DNA of 64,000 nucleotides from Nymphaea colorata. Lineage: Eukaryota > Streptophyta > Magnoliopsida > Nymphaeales > Nymphaeaceae. The notes beneath the pieces are model-generated. The model ran no database searches. It was not told the origin of the DNA and was given only the letters and a program-made list of their open reading frames with translations. The position numbers and the translations under genes are program-made. The first letter of the stretch is position 1, and every line of letters begins with the position of its first letter. Location of the stretch: assembly GCF_008831285.2 (NCBI RefSeq), contig NC_045146.1, positions 22,399,703-22,463,702 on the forward strand, in the 5' to 3' direction. Of this stretch, positions 24,224 through 36,221 are shown one piece after another.

Positions 24224-25939
24224 TTCACAACCATGATACATAAAGATAGAACATTCATTTCTGTCCCAATGTTTCATTGGTATTTCTCCTATAATTTCCT
24301 CCTTTTCTAATATTCTGATCAGATCAACTTACCTCTGTGCATTCTGTTTCTAATTTATTATATATTTTTTGTACACTTATCAAGCTGTTTTCTAAACTTA
24401 TTTCTATTTCTTCTTCGTATGTTAATTCTACATTCGCTTTACAGTCTCCTGGAAAATTACGTGAGCATTCTTCTGGGGAGTTTGTGATATTTTTACCTTC
24501 TTCTGCTGCTGCCCTACAAAAACTACTAGCATCACAGACTAGCCCCACTGAAAATGTGAAAATCAGATAGATGAATTGGTGCAACTCACGTTTACAACCG
24601 CAAGTGGAGCAGTAGCTTGTAAATTTCTCCTGTTGCATAGTTTTTGAGAAAAATAAAGAGACCGACTCTTCTACATATATCAAAGCAAAAATTTCTTGTG
24701 TAACATATTTTTAACTCTGCCACCTTTTGCACAAGCCGAAGCAGGCATAAGCCCCAAGCGCAGGGGTACTGGGGGACGTGTTTGCATGTTCGAGCTGAAC
24801 AGATGATGTTGGGTTCAACCCCAATAGGACACGGGCTCGGGGGGCAGGCCACATATGCGCTTGACTCAAATACATAAACTCATCGCGAGGTAATGGCGAC
24901 CGAGTTTTATGTTTTGCGTTCATTATTATTTTGACCAAATCTTGGCACCTCGAGCGAGGCTGTGAGGGAATATACCCTTTGGGTTGAATTGTTGTATTTT
25001 TTGAAGAGCTCATCTGTTTGGTTCCTTTTTCTTATTTTTGTTTCCATGGTTCCAGGATTCCAGATTGCATCCAATCATGTGCAGGAGTTGTAATATCGAG
25101 ATATGAGGACTATAGATTGCGATCGATGCCCATGAAGAGTGTGAGGTTGCTCTAATTTGGTTGAATGAAAAGCTGCACGAACCAGTCATTCACGAAAGTG
25201 ATGCAAGTCTCCAGCCATTACAGTCAACCATCGTCCAGGTGTGGAGTCTGCAGACTCATGTTTTTCGCAGTTTATGCTCTCTCACTAAGGAAATAACCAG
25301 CAGAGCCATTTGGCAAGTCGGCTTCATCGACAAAAATGGCAAATTGAATGGTTTTGGGACCAAAAGCGCCTCCTTGGAATGATTAAAATGTTGAGTACCA
25401 TCTTGTCGATGGTTCAAAAATCCGAATCCTTCTGTAAATTGCTGAAATGTACAATACAAGACAAATTACAGGCACAAGAGCACGTCGACAAAGTGTTGGC
25501 AGTTAAAATATTATAATATTTTCTGCATTGACAAATATAACAGTTGAAGAGTTGCTGATCTTAACGGAGCACTGATGTGCATACAATTTAACAAATTTTA
25601 GCACAGGAAAGGCTAGAAGATGCAACGTCGACCAAAAGGAAATATAAGATGAAAAAGGTTATGAGCACCAAGCTGCAGCCCAGGAAGCATTTTGGAACTG
25701 CACATTATAGTTCAAGCCATTCCAGTTAATCATCCCTCCCAGGTTACCTCTTGGCCAACTACCAATCGACCACAAAAACATGCTCTATCCATTAGGATAG
25801 TTGAATTATAGAGAAAGAGTAGAGCATATTGAAGTAGATATATACCCTAGCTTTTGTTTCATTCCCCTAACAACCACTCGATCTTTTTCAGATGGCTCCT
25901 GATGCACTTCTTTAGCAAGCTATAATACCGCTGCCAAAA

Positions 25940-28491
25940 CTAACCCCCATGTAAGGTTGAGATGAAAACTACCTCATCCTTTTCTGACAAAGATGCATCA
26001 AGCTGACCAGAGAGTTCCCAATCGCAGTCATTGATCAGCACCAAGATGCCAGGTCTCCTAAAGGAAAATAAAATAAAACATAAAAATAGAATATCCATGA
26101 GAATCAATTCCAAAAGAATAATCAGAAGTACTTGACATTATTTGAGTGCTTGCTCTCAGATTGATGATTAAAATTGCCTATTGGAGACCCAAAAACAAAC
26201 AGATTAATCCAAACATTCACTTGGACACATACACAGTTTCTCCCTTCATGAACATTTCAGGTCTCTGCTTGATCACATTGCTGCGGACCCATGAGAGTAA
26301 ATCTCTCATTGTTAACTGCAATATATAAGCACTTCTCTCAGAAGCTGAAACTCTTCGTACTGCAAAAACCAGAGAACAACATGCAAAGAAAGAGACTTTA
26401 CCTGGTCCTCGCCAGTTTTCAAGTTAACATCAACATGATGCTTCTTGACAGAAGCACAAAGAAGCTCCAAACCACCACTGCACAACGAGTAAAGAATTTG
26501 AATTGATTTAAAAAATTTAAGAAGGAATATACATAAACAGCAGAAATCACTTCCCCATTCATTTGCATTAGCTCACAAAAATACCAACTTTATGAAGTTG
26601 TAAGTGAAATTAATCACAGATAACATTTTGCAGTTAGTCTACAATATCTAAAGCCCATGATCTCAGGAAAAAAAAAATACCATGGGATAGGAGAGATCTA
26701 GAGAGACAAGTGGCAGAAAATAGAAGGAAAAACAACAAAATTACCATTACATCCTATCCTAAAATATCCTAAGAAGTAAGGCCTATACCTTTTCCATGGA
26801 TATGACAGGGAAATTGTCTTCCCTTCAAGATCTGTGATAATTTAAATTAAGTATGCAAAGCCGACACAATATTCTTGAAATCTTTTTAAAAACTGGATGT
26901 TTTTGGTTCCATCCTACCCTTTGCTGTTGCTTCATTATAAACCGTATCGATCATAACAATCAGATCAAGAGCACTCTGTCTGGTCGATATAATGATATAG
27001 CTATGTTAAAAGTTTACAGAAGCTCCCATAAAATGTGGTGTACGTGGTTATGTAGAAGGAAGAATTTTCCAACCAAGTGAAATGGTGGGCAGTTTCATAC
27101 AAACCTACAATGAGAGGTAATTACATAGAACCAGCATACAGCATGAGAGAAAAGATGCAAATTATATGAAAAGCCATCACGGAAAATATAAGATTTTGAA
27201 ACTTGGATGGAAGTAATGTTATTCATCAAATTCAACTCCTTTTGCTTTAGGGTGACAAATTAGCCAAAAACACAAGGTAAGAAAGAGAAGCTTCATGCTT
27301 CCAACTGCCACATATGGCAGCTTGGCCACCATCCTTGGATGTTCAACTGGAGAATTGTTGATCACAACAAATGGAAGAATGGGAGAAGCCAAGGAACTGC
27401 TATTAGTAAATTAGACTACCTATTCTGAAGCAAGACAACTATCTCAAACTGAACACAACAAGGTGCCACCCTCTTCTCCGTTAGGATCTGTGTACCCTGG
27501 ATTAAAAATGGGAAAAATTTCTGTTCAAAAATTAGTTGAACGTAAAAGGGGCAAATATCAGGTTGCTGTATTCTGGCGAATCAAGAAAGCTTGATACTCT
27601 ACCAACCATTAACAAATCTTTCCATGGGCATCAAGAAATTAAATTGAGGTGAAAGTTTCAAGTAGGTAGCTTCACTACCAGATTCTAATTGAAATAAACT
27701 AGAATTTCTGTCCATTAGTGTTCAAAGCATAATATGCAGTTCATCAACTCCATCATCAAAATTAAACTATTTTGTCTAACCATTAATGAATCTTTCCAGG
27801 AGCAGAAAAAATTGAAATTGAGGTGAGCAGTCGAAGCAAGTATCTTCGCTACTGGATTCTAATACAAACAAGCGAGAATTCCCGTTCATTAGTATTCAAA
27901 GCATAATAAACATATGCAGCAGTTTATGAACACGCAGCTCATGACTTCCACTATTCGATACTAAAAGTTCTCATTACCATTATCGAATCTTTTCATGAGT
28001 ATTAACAATCCAAATTTAGGGGAACGGTTCAATAAGTATTCGCTATTAGATTCTAATCCAAAAAGAATAAGAATAGCTGTCATTAGTGTTGGAAGCATAA
28101 CAAACATATGCAGTACATGAACTCCGCCAAATTTTACTATTTCAGATTCATCAATTTTGATGCATCAGATTTAGGTTTTAACCACAAGAGATCACCATAA
28201 TATATCCAACAAGCATATAAACATCCCGAACTCGACCCCTAGAACGCCTGAAGTCCGAACCAACAAACGGTTCACCAGTCCATCCTCGGAATCTCCAATT
28301 CACGTACTCCAGACCAGCCACCAGACATATAAGAAGCATCCATAATCACGAAACCCAGATTTCTAAACTACCCCAACAACGAATTAGTAAAACCGGCGTT
28401 CATTAAACCAACATGTAGATTATGAACAAAAAGTCTGACCTAGTGAATCGAGCAAAGAGAAAACTTACCCAAATTCGAGAGTCAAATGCAT
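25940..28491 (-). CDS. URM1: Ubiquitin-related modifier 1 (URM1), tandem copy 2
   Basis: Second complete URM1 gene, the ubiquitin-fold sulfur carrier for tRNA thiolation and urmylation. Exons in minus order: 28469-28491 (ATG), 26402-26477, 26233-26315 and 25940-26057; total 300 nt, 99 residues. Every splice site and reading phase matches copy 1. Five coding bases differ: three are silent (F7, V18, I69) and two change residues, E28 to K and H44 to R. The C-terminal VFISTLHGG-stop required for activation is intact, so there is no sign of pseudogenisation. Intron 1 is about 2.0 kb. The first ~200 bp upstream (28492-28680) are similar to copy 1, so both promoters are likely active, but this was not tested. 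Confidence 0.94.
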
Positions 28492-30685
28492 TTGTGTATG
28501 CCCCAGAGAGAAACCCTAGCAGACCCCTCTCTCCTTCCCGCCCTCTCTCCCTCCGTTTTTTCCGTTATTACTGGGTCGGACGTGAATCCTGAACTGATAA
28601 AAAGGAGGGAAGTGAGACCCGCAAACATGATCCATTGAGCTTGTTGGACCAACTATGGGTGAGGACGGCTCCGTTTAATTAAAATATTTATATTTGATAT
28701 ATAAATTAATAATAACATTTTGTAAAATATTTATATTTGATCTAAATATAAATATACAAATTAATAATAACATTTTTGTCGGGCCCCGCCCAACTTGATC
28801 CAATTAATCGTCAATGAGAAAGAAAAACAAGGGGCTCGTCTTCTCAAATAGCTGAACAAGAAAAGTAAAAACTATGGGCTCCATCGCTTTCTTTAAACTC
28901 GCCGGACCACTTTCTATATGACAACGAACCTCGAAAAAACTATGAATTTAAATTGTCTCTTCTGTAAGGATGCTGTGACTTGAGTTCCTGATGCAGGAAT
29001 CTCAAATTTGTGGATCTTTTAAACAATAATTTTTTTAAAAATTCTTTGGGGGTCGTTAAATTGTCTCTGATCTGAAATCCTCGAGCTCTATGAACCTTGG
29101 ATATTTTGAATGAGACATTTTTTTCAATGTAAAAAGGTAAAATAAGAATTTTAAATCTGGATTTTGGGGCTGACTTTAGACCCTTAATTTCATCAACCAT
29201 AGATTTTACCATGAATCTATTACTACATTTTTAAAGTGTGTCACATTATATCCATATCATTTTCATGGATTTCAAATGTAAAATGAACAACACCACCTTT
29301 AAAAATCGAAGATCTTGAGTCTGGAGACCTAAGATTCCAAAGAATAGGAACCCATTGCAACCATTCCTTGAATGTGTTTTCCTGCTATTTAAAAAATGTT
29401 TGCTGAACATAAACGCATATTATAGCAATGAAACCCAAGTCAACTTAATTTATTAGTACATAAATTAAAAAAAAAACGCCTACTAAATCTCTTAAAAAGC
29501 TGCACGTACACATACTCATGGAAACATTTAATACTATTATCCCACAATGGTGGACTAAATTAATTATCCACACTATTCTCCAACAAGATGTTTTGGGAAA
29601 TATAATTTTTCAACTTAAAATGCAAGCTGGCTGAGAGTCCTATTTCCTTGTTGCATACTATGTTTTGACCCACAAATTATTCAATTATTTCTTTTATATC
29701 TAAGAAAATTGAATGATGACAGTTATTATGAGGGCTGTTTAATCCATCGTGATAAATTTTTAAAAAAAACAAGGTAAAAACAGACAAAAAACTAAACTAT
29801 GTTGATCACTATTTTTTTCTTTGTTTTTTTTTTCAATTTTTCTCTAAATATACTAATGAATTATATATTGCCAAGATTTTGTGACGTGTGGAAAAGAATC
29901 TTTCTTATAAAATGTCTTGAGATACGCGTTACTTTGATGGCTGTTTTTATGTACACGGAGATAGAGAGAGAGTTTTAATAGTGAGAGAAAGACTCTCACG
30001 TGAAAACTGCAGTCTCTCCTGTGACTGCAGGGAGTTGGCAGTAGTTGCATGTCATATCCTTGTTGACAGCATTCTCTTTGAATGTGTAAAGCAAACATTA
30101 CTTTTTCTCTTAGTTTTCGACAGATCCTCCCCTTGTTCCAGGAACAGATTTGCTTGAGCTCTCTACAAGTGGCATGAGACTTACAATAAATATGGCAGAT
30201 GGCAGATCGCAGATCGCAGATCGCAGCTCCCAAGTCACGAAACGACGAAGTTTCGGATCTACAGTTCGATTTCCTGATACATAATGCCTTAAATCCCATG
30301 TTTGAATGATTTTGAATAAACCAGTATCGAGAGTATCAATATTGGCACCCAATTTGGTTCAACAAATGAGGAAGACGAACTTATAAGAAACGTTGATGCG
30401 AATACTAAAATAATGAATGCCTTAGCTTACATTTTTTCGCTCTTTCCATATGCAGTTTTCTTAAGAAAAGAAAGAAACTTGTAGATATTAATTTCCCACT
30501 GCATCGTGTTTCGAGGGTTGCAGCATTTGCGAGGAAACCTCCCGCGTGGGAGTGCCCAGTTTTATTGGAAACAAACTTTATGTACAGACAACAATAGGGA
30601 CCTGATCACAGGCTTTACAGAAAAGGAGACGAAAAAGACCACAGCCTCCGTCTGTCAAAATTCTGCAGCATGGGGACCCCATTCT

Positions 30686-31479
30686 TGGTAAAACTCCGAA
30701 CTCAAAACCAGGCTGCTGAAATAAAAGTTGTTCGATGTCGGCTGAGACCGCTCTCTAATATTCCACAAGAATTTGTTTGCGACCTTCAAGAGCTTCCGAA
30801 ATCCAGGGGCTGCAGCTAGCTTGGACCAAGATGCCATCCTCCTTCTAAAGAGTTGCTGCTAGACATTTGTTGCAGTCTTCAACTCACCATTTACAAACTT
30901 GAGCAGAAAAGTATTGGAGCAATCTCTACACCCACCATTCAAAACGTTGAGAAAGGCCTTCTGTTCTTGCTCTTCTGTTACTTAGTTTTCTTATAATAAA
31001 AACTGGGGGCACTGTGTTTGTCTTTATTATATGCACAAGTACCAATATGTTGTTTAGTAAAATTTTGCAAATATTTTACTAGAAAATGCTTCTTCTTTTA
31101 TCTTTTTTTACAAACTTGAGCTTGTCTTCACCGCATCATTAAAGGAAAAACACGTTTATATACATATATATATATAAGGGAAGAAAGGGGTAAGTCCTAA
31201 CCACACTAGTATCAAGAACAACAATCTTTAGCCCAAATCAACCCACATGAACGCTCCTCAATACTATCAAGAAGTATATTCCGGAATCGAATAGATGATG
31301 TGGTTAATATACACCGCACACCATGACCACACACAATGGCCAGTTGCACTTCCCAGACAACAAGAATGACCCACAACATATAACTTCTTTCTCTTTCTAC
31401 CACAACTCTCATTCTCTCCCTATCTATATACATATCCTTTAACAAACGAAATCGGTTACAGTATACAGTTTGTATAAAA
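30686..31479. mobile_element. 794-bp insertion (or remnant of a deletion) flanked by 5-bp direct repeats ATTCT
   Basis: Copy 2 reads ccccATTCT, then 794 bp, then ATTCTaacc, whereas copy 1 reads ccccATTCTaacc (23535-23539) without a gap. This fits an insertion with a 5-bp target-site duplication in copy 2. Equally, it fits a deletion in copy 1 through 5-bp microhomology. The segment starts TGGTAAAA and ends ATAAAA, so it lacks TG...CA LTR ends. A minus-strand frame inside (30655-30837, MASWSKLAAAPGFRKLLK...) was not recognised. Confidence 0.5.
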
Positions 31480-31996
31480 ATTCTAACCTTCTCATTCTCT
31501 CTCTCTCTTCCCACAGGCAAAGTTTCACTGCCACGATTCGAAAGAAGGTCGTGTGCCACTTGTGCGGCTGGTCAGATCAGTAGGCATGCAGCAGCCGAGT
31601 GGTTGATCATTCATGGCTCTCTCTCTCTCACAGAGACGCAGTCAGGGGAATTCAATTCCCACAAACAACGACGCCCGCAGCCGCACATGCCCGGGCAGAG
31701 AAAATGATGTGACAACTCCCCAAAGAAAGTTGGAATCCATAACTCCTCAAAACATGCAAGCCAGCATTTATTGGGTCAAGTCTCCTGCGACTCGTGATTC
31801 CCTGACGCCCTGAATTTTCCAATGCTTTTCTTCTTCTCTTCGCAGAACTTCTAAATGCCTGTAAATGTCAAATACTTTATATATCCAATGGAACTGCCAA
31901 GCTATTCAGGGGATTTGACTTGAGTCCACTTGCAAGCTTAGTTCTGCAAAGTCTGGAATTCAATACTCAATTTCTTTGACTAATAAAAACTACAAA

Positions 31997-33324
31997 TTTT
32001 TGAGGAAATGTTATTTACCAATGTTTACCATGTATATGTCCTTGGCTATAGTTTCTTCCAAGTGCCAAACTCAAACAGGTTAAACGCCAAGTTGAGATCT
32101 ATCAAATTGGGTGTTTAGTTTTAACTGGAACCTTCCACTGAAATAAAAGTGTCGATTACAGAAACTGGTAAATACTTACTCTCTGGCTCCAACCCTGCTT
32201 TGAAGGTAAAAAAACAAAACAAAATGAAAAAGAAAAAAAAAAAAAGCGTGACTTGTTTGAAGTGTTGAAATGTTAATTATTTAAGACGTGTTTGATTGTC
32301 CAACCAACAAGTTCAAGTGCAAAAAGCCTTGACTTCTGATGGGACTCTAACCAATGCATGAAAGATAAAATATGTAAACATGCCTAAAGCGGTCGAAGCT
32401 CTTCTCTTTTTCCATTATTTTTAGGGTTTACAGCTATTTTGGGACCCTGATGGAGGAGTAAGGCCTGATGGAGGAGTAAGGCTATGCTGTGCCCTTCACA
32501 TTTGTAGAGTGTAATGTATCCACCATTTGTAGTTTAGAAGAATAACATTCATGAAAAATGAATTGATGATGGGACTTGTACCAGCCTGCCAATTACACCA
32601 GCCATGCTATGTCCTTCACATAAAAGATGTAAGATTCAAGTGGGTACAAGGGAGAAAAGAAGTACTCTTTTGGAGGCATCTGTTTTCATGCATGTGGCAT
32701 CTGCTAACTGACAGTTGAACGATCTATGCAATCTTAGATGGTGGCTGGCAATGCCTGTTGGGAAAGATTTGGTGATGGCATCATAAATTCTAGTAGATCT
32801 GATATTTTTACCTTGAGAAGGCATGGTTTATCATCAGCTAGCCTGGTCCCCTTGCTATGTGATCAGTTTTCATGGGTCTTGCTTTTTTGGTTCTCATCCA
32901 ATCATCATTTAAAGCTGATTACTTTTAGTCTTTAAATATGTATTGGTTCTTTTTTCTCAAATATCGAACACCCTTTCACTTTTTCTCCATTGTCTTGGCA
33001 CATGGTTCCAACTTTCTACTTGATGCGATTACTACGAAATGTGTCCAGACAATTAGAAGATATTTCTTTTGCTTTTTCATCAAGAAAATTCTTAATATTT
33101 TTTAAATCTAAAGTTTAAGTTTGCTAGGATCCATAAACTTTTCATAAGATCTAAAATTCTTTCTTTCGGTTAGGGAGGCTGGGATTGAACAGATTTGTAC
33201 GAGATTATGCCAAGAGAGGCACACCACAAGGCTTTGAACTCATTGCCTTGTTGAGCTTAAAGATCTTTGAGGAATGGAGCTTTTGTTGGTAAATATTAAA
33301 AAATCATAGATTATATACTTAATA
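31997..33324. other. Intergenic region after the URM1 duplication
   Basis: AT-rich and without recognisable coding sequence. It contains A-rich tracts near 32210-32250 and an exact 18-bp tandem repeat at 32446-32481. Confidence 0.5.
32446..32481. repeat. Two exact tandem copies of an 18-bp unit
   Basis: The unit CCTGATGGAGGAGTAAGG is repeated once, head to tail. It is non-coding by my reading. Confidence 0.93.
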
Positions 33325-33530
33325 GTCCGTTGGTGGTACGCCCCGTCCCCCACCTCTGGGGTCTACAAGTATTTTGGGATCTAGGTGGACATACATTACA
33401 CCTGTCAACTACAATATCATGTTTGCCATTGTTTGCAGTCCAGGAATCTAATTGTCGATGGGACTTTCACTCGACTCATTGCCCGACCAATTACGTTAGG
33501 CCGAGATTAAATAAAAGTCAATTGGGTAGT
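33325..33530 (-). mobile_element. tRNA-derived SINE, family 1 (copy 2)
   Basis: Read on the minus strand it has an A-box-like 'tcggcctaacgtaattgg', a B-box-like 'caattagattcctg', then the shared body 'actgcaaacaatggca', 'agttgacaggtgta' and 'tccacctagatcc'. Copies with the same body lie near 11330, 44760 and 56420. Ends are approximate. Confidence 0.6.
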
Positions 33531-35700
33531 GTTTTTTTTATGAAAGCTACATAAGATTCTCTAAGGGTGTGTTAGAGCGAGGATCTAAAGTTCTTGGTGA
33601 TAATGGGATCCCCAGAGGTTCCTCCTCCACACTAAAAAAAAAAAACTGAAAAAAGGAATTATAGATCTGAGTTTTTTTTTTTTTTTGGGTTGGGTGGGAA
33701 GAAGGGAAGATATAGATTTGAAGTTCATGTTTTCTCTTTTTGTAGAGATCAAGTAGGTCCCATAAAAGAAGGGCTGATATTCCTTTCAGTAGGGGAAAAA
33801 AAAAGTACCATAAGGACCAGTTTGACAATGAGAGTAACTTGTAAGTGTTTTATGAATCAGTATATAATCCATATATGGTAACAGGAGTCTCATCACGTAT
33901 AAATCATGATATAAGTGATGATATGATGCTGGGACTTGTGACCAAATACCCAAAGACACCGAACCTTCAAGCACACAAGAGTCAAGAAAAGTGATGATCA
34001 GGAAACATCACAGGGTTGGCATCCGCCTCCCCTTCAGCACATTTATGTTTAACCTCTAAATCTTCTTGCAACATCACATCCTAACAGCCCCTCCTTCCTC
34101 CCATTATAGTGTTAAAATACACCTAATTCACAACACCAGAAAGACGTGGGGATGTATAAATATAATCGGTAGAAGTACTCACAAGTGAAGTTAATCAAAC
34201 CCATTTGCAAGGCAAAGAAAGAAAGAACAAGTTCACCATGAACATGAAGCGGTGAATCAGAGTTAAGAGTCAAGTAGGTCTGGTCCAAGCCCAGGATAGT
34301 AGACTCGCTAAAAGTGGGTCAGCTCGCCATTTAATATTTATTGGGTGGATGGGTCCATATATAATTGCCTTACTTAATGCACAGACGGCGGCCCTAACTA
34401 CCAACCACTCGCATGTGCCCATCACCCTCTCGTTTGAACCCACCCTGCCAAATGGTCCGAGTTCATCTGGGCCCGATGGGTACGCCATGATTACTCACGC
34501 TCAAAGGAATGAAATCCACTGGATCGGTCTTGGATCTGGTGAAGGTCCAAAGATGAGCCTGAGCCCCAAAAGTGGACAACTTGAAACAAGACCATGTGTC
34601 CTTATCGGATTTAGCTTAATCCCCAAACCGTGGATCTAAATCATATTACAGTAATCCAGATCCAAACATCAGATTTGGCTAATGAATTTGAGTATGGGAT
34701 CTGGGTCCGCCAGTTGCATCCACACAGATACAATAATGAGGCCAGAGGAAGTCCTCCTTGGGTTTAACTTAAGAGGAGCCTTGCAGTGGACCCGATGGCA
34801 CTGCGGTAACCCGACCCGAATGTCTCGGTTGTCACTACTCTAGGGCGGGAGGACATCGATATTCCCTTCCCTGCAGGCAGGGGCAGGGCGTCCGGCCGGC
34901 CTCATTAATTTATGCATCCACGTGGAGATTTCCTCTTAGTTGTAAATCAAAAAGAAAAATAGTGGAATTGAAATCTGCCGGCCGGTCAATGAAGATGACC
35001 TTTTTTAATATTCTGTAACAAATAATCCATTTCATGATTAAAGAACAAATGTACCCTTGACAAAGAGTTCTTATCAAAACTCGTTTGTAATCAAACGTTG
35101 GCCGTTTGATTTTAGTTCTTGGTAGTATTGGGCTCAAAATAATATTATTGTTAAAATGCAAAAACATTTTATAAATATAAGGTAATGCTTAATGGTGCTC
35201 CTGTGATCTTAAGGAGGACGGATTTAGGATGGGAGATGCATCTCCGATCCAGGATCCAACTTAATTTGTTTTCTTCTTGCTTTTCTGGACTGAGTAGAGT
35301 TTGATGACGATCATGCAAATTTCCGGCTACGATCCAAGATCTCTAAGTTTCAGCAATATCTGAGACGGAAGCGGGTGGAAGCTCAGCCTTCCCAGAAACT
35401 GGGGGTCTCGAAAAGCTTGGATCCGAAAGAAGTCCGACCCGTCGAAGAGGTTGGCTTGGTCGGCTGGGTCGTAGGGAGAATTGCGTCAATTCAGCATTGC
35501 ATACGGTAGGTGGCTGCCGGGAGATCGGCTGATTTAGCGCCCACCGCGATGCGCAAGCCACCGCTCTGGCTCTCTCGCTGCTGCGCATCTGCTAGAGAGA
35601 GAGCCAACTAGTAGGGGCGAGAGGCTTGAAACTGCTCTCTTTCTCTTTCTGCATTGGCGCCATTTGCATGTGGGGCGTGTAATGCCGTCCTCTCTTTCTC
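33531..35700. other. Intergenic region upstream of HMG-CoA synthase
   Basis: No gene was recognised. Around 34260-34900 is moderately GC-rich DNA with diffuse 'ggatctgg/ccagatcc' motifs typical of decayed repeats. The last several hundred bases should hold the HMG-CoA synthase promoter. Confidence 0.5.
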
Positions 35701-35723
35701 TCCCCCTTATTTTTCTGTTGTAC

Positions 35724-35731
35724 ATAAATAG
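35724..35731 (+). promoter_or_regulatory. Probable TATA box of the HMG-CoA synthase gene
   Basis: ATAAATAG lies about 210 bp before the start codon. A start of transcription near 35755-35760 would give a leader of about 180 nt with GA-rich and T-rich tracts and no upstream ATG, which supports the placement. No transcript data. Confidence 0.45.
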
Positions 35732-35939
35732 TGGGTCTGCGACTTCTTAGGATCCTGCTTCATTTGTTGGGGGGGGGAGAGAGAGAGAAGAGCAAGAGAG
35801 AGGGAGGGAGGAGCTTTTTCTGTCTCTGTATCTAAAAGTTTTGTCAATTTTATCAAACTTCTGTTTTTGTGTTCGTGTTCTTCTCGTCAACTTGTTAATC
35901 TTGTACTTGGTGGTGGTGGTGTTCACGGTTTGGGGAGTG

Positions 35940-36178
35940 ATGGAGTCGCAGAGGCAGAATGTGGGGATCCTGGCAATGGACATATACTTCCCTCCTACTT
36001 GCGTTCAACAGGCATACAGCTCCCTCCCTCCCTCTCTCTCTCTCTCTCTCTTGTTTTCCGATCTGCTTGTTGCATTTTCTGCATCTTTTGTTTTCGGGTG
36101 GTGAACAAAATTTCTTAACCGTGGGTTTTTCCCGTGGTTTCTTCTATGAGATCCAATGCTTGTGGGTCGTGGAATTTG

Positions 36179-36221
<43 letters not shown>

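Larger units (their letters stand above)
24105..31996. repeat. Tandem segmental duplication, copy 2 (contains URM1 copy 2)
   Basis: Direct repeat of 16558-24049, in the same orientation. It carries a 794-bp segment (30686-31479) absent from copy 1 and a 30-bp perfect inverted repeat (24139-24223) whose left arm is absent from copy 1. Confidence 0.93.

Noticed and set aside
24324-24683. 119-codon minus-strand open frame in duplication copy 2
   Set aside because: The corresponding sequence in copy 1 (about 16780-17120) is interrupted by indels, so the frame is not maintained; no domain was seen.
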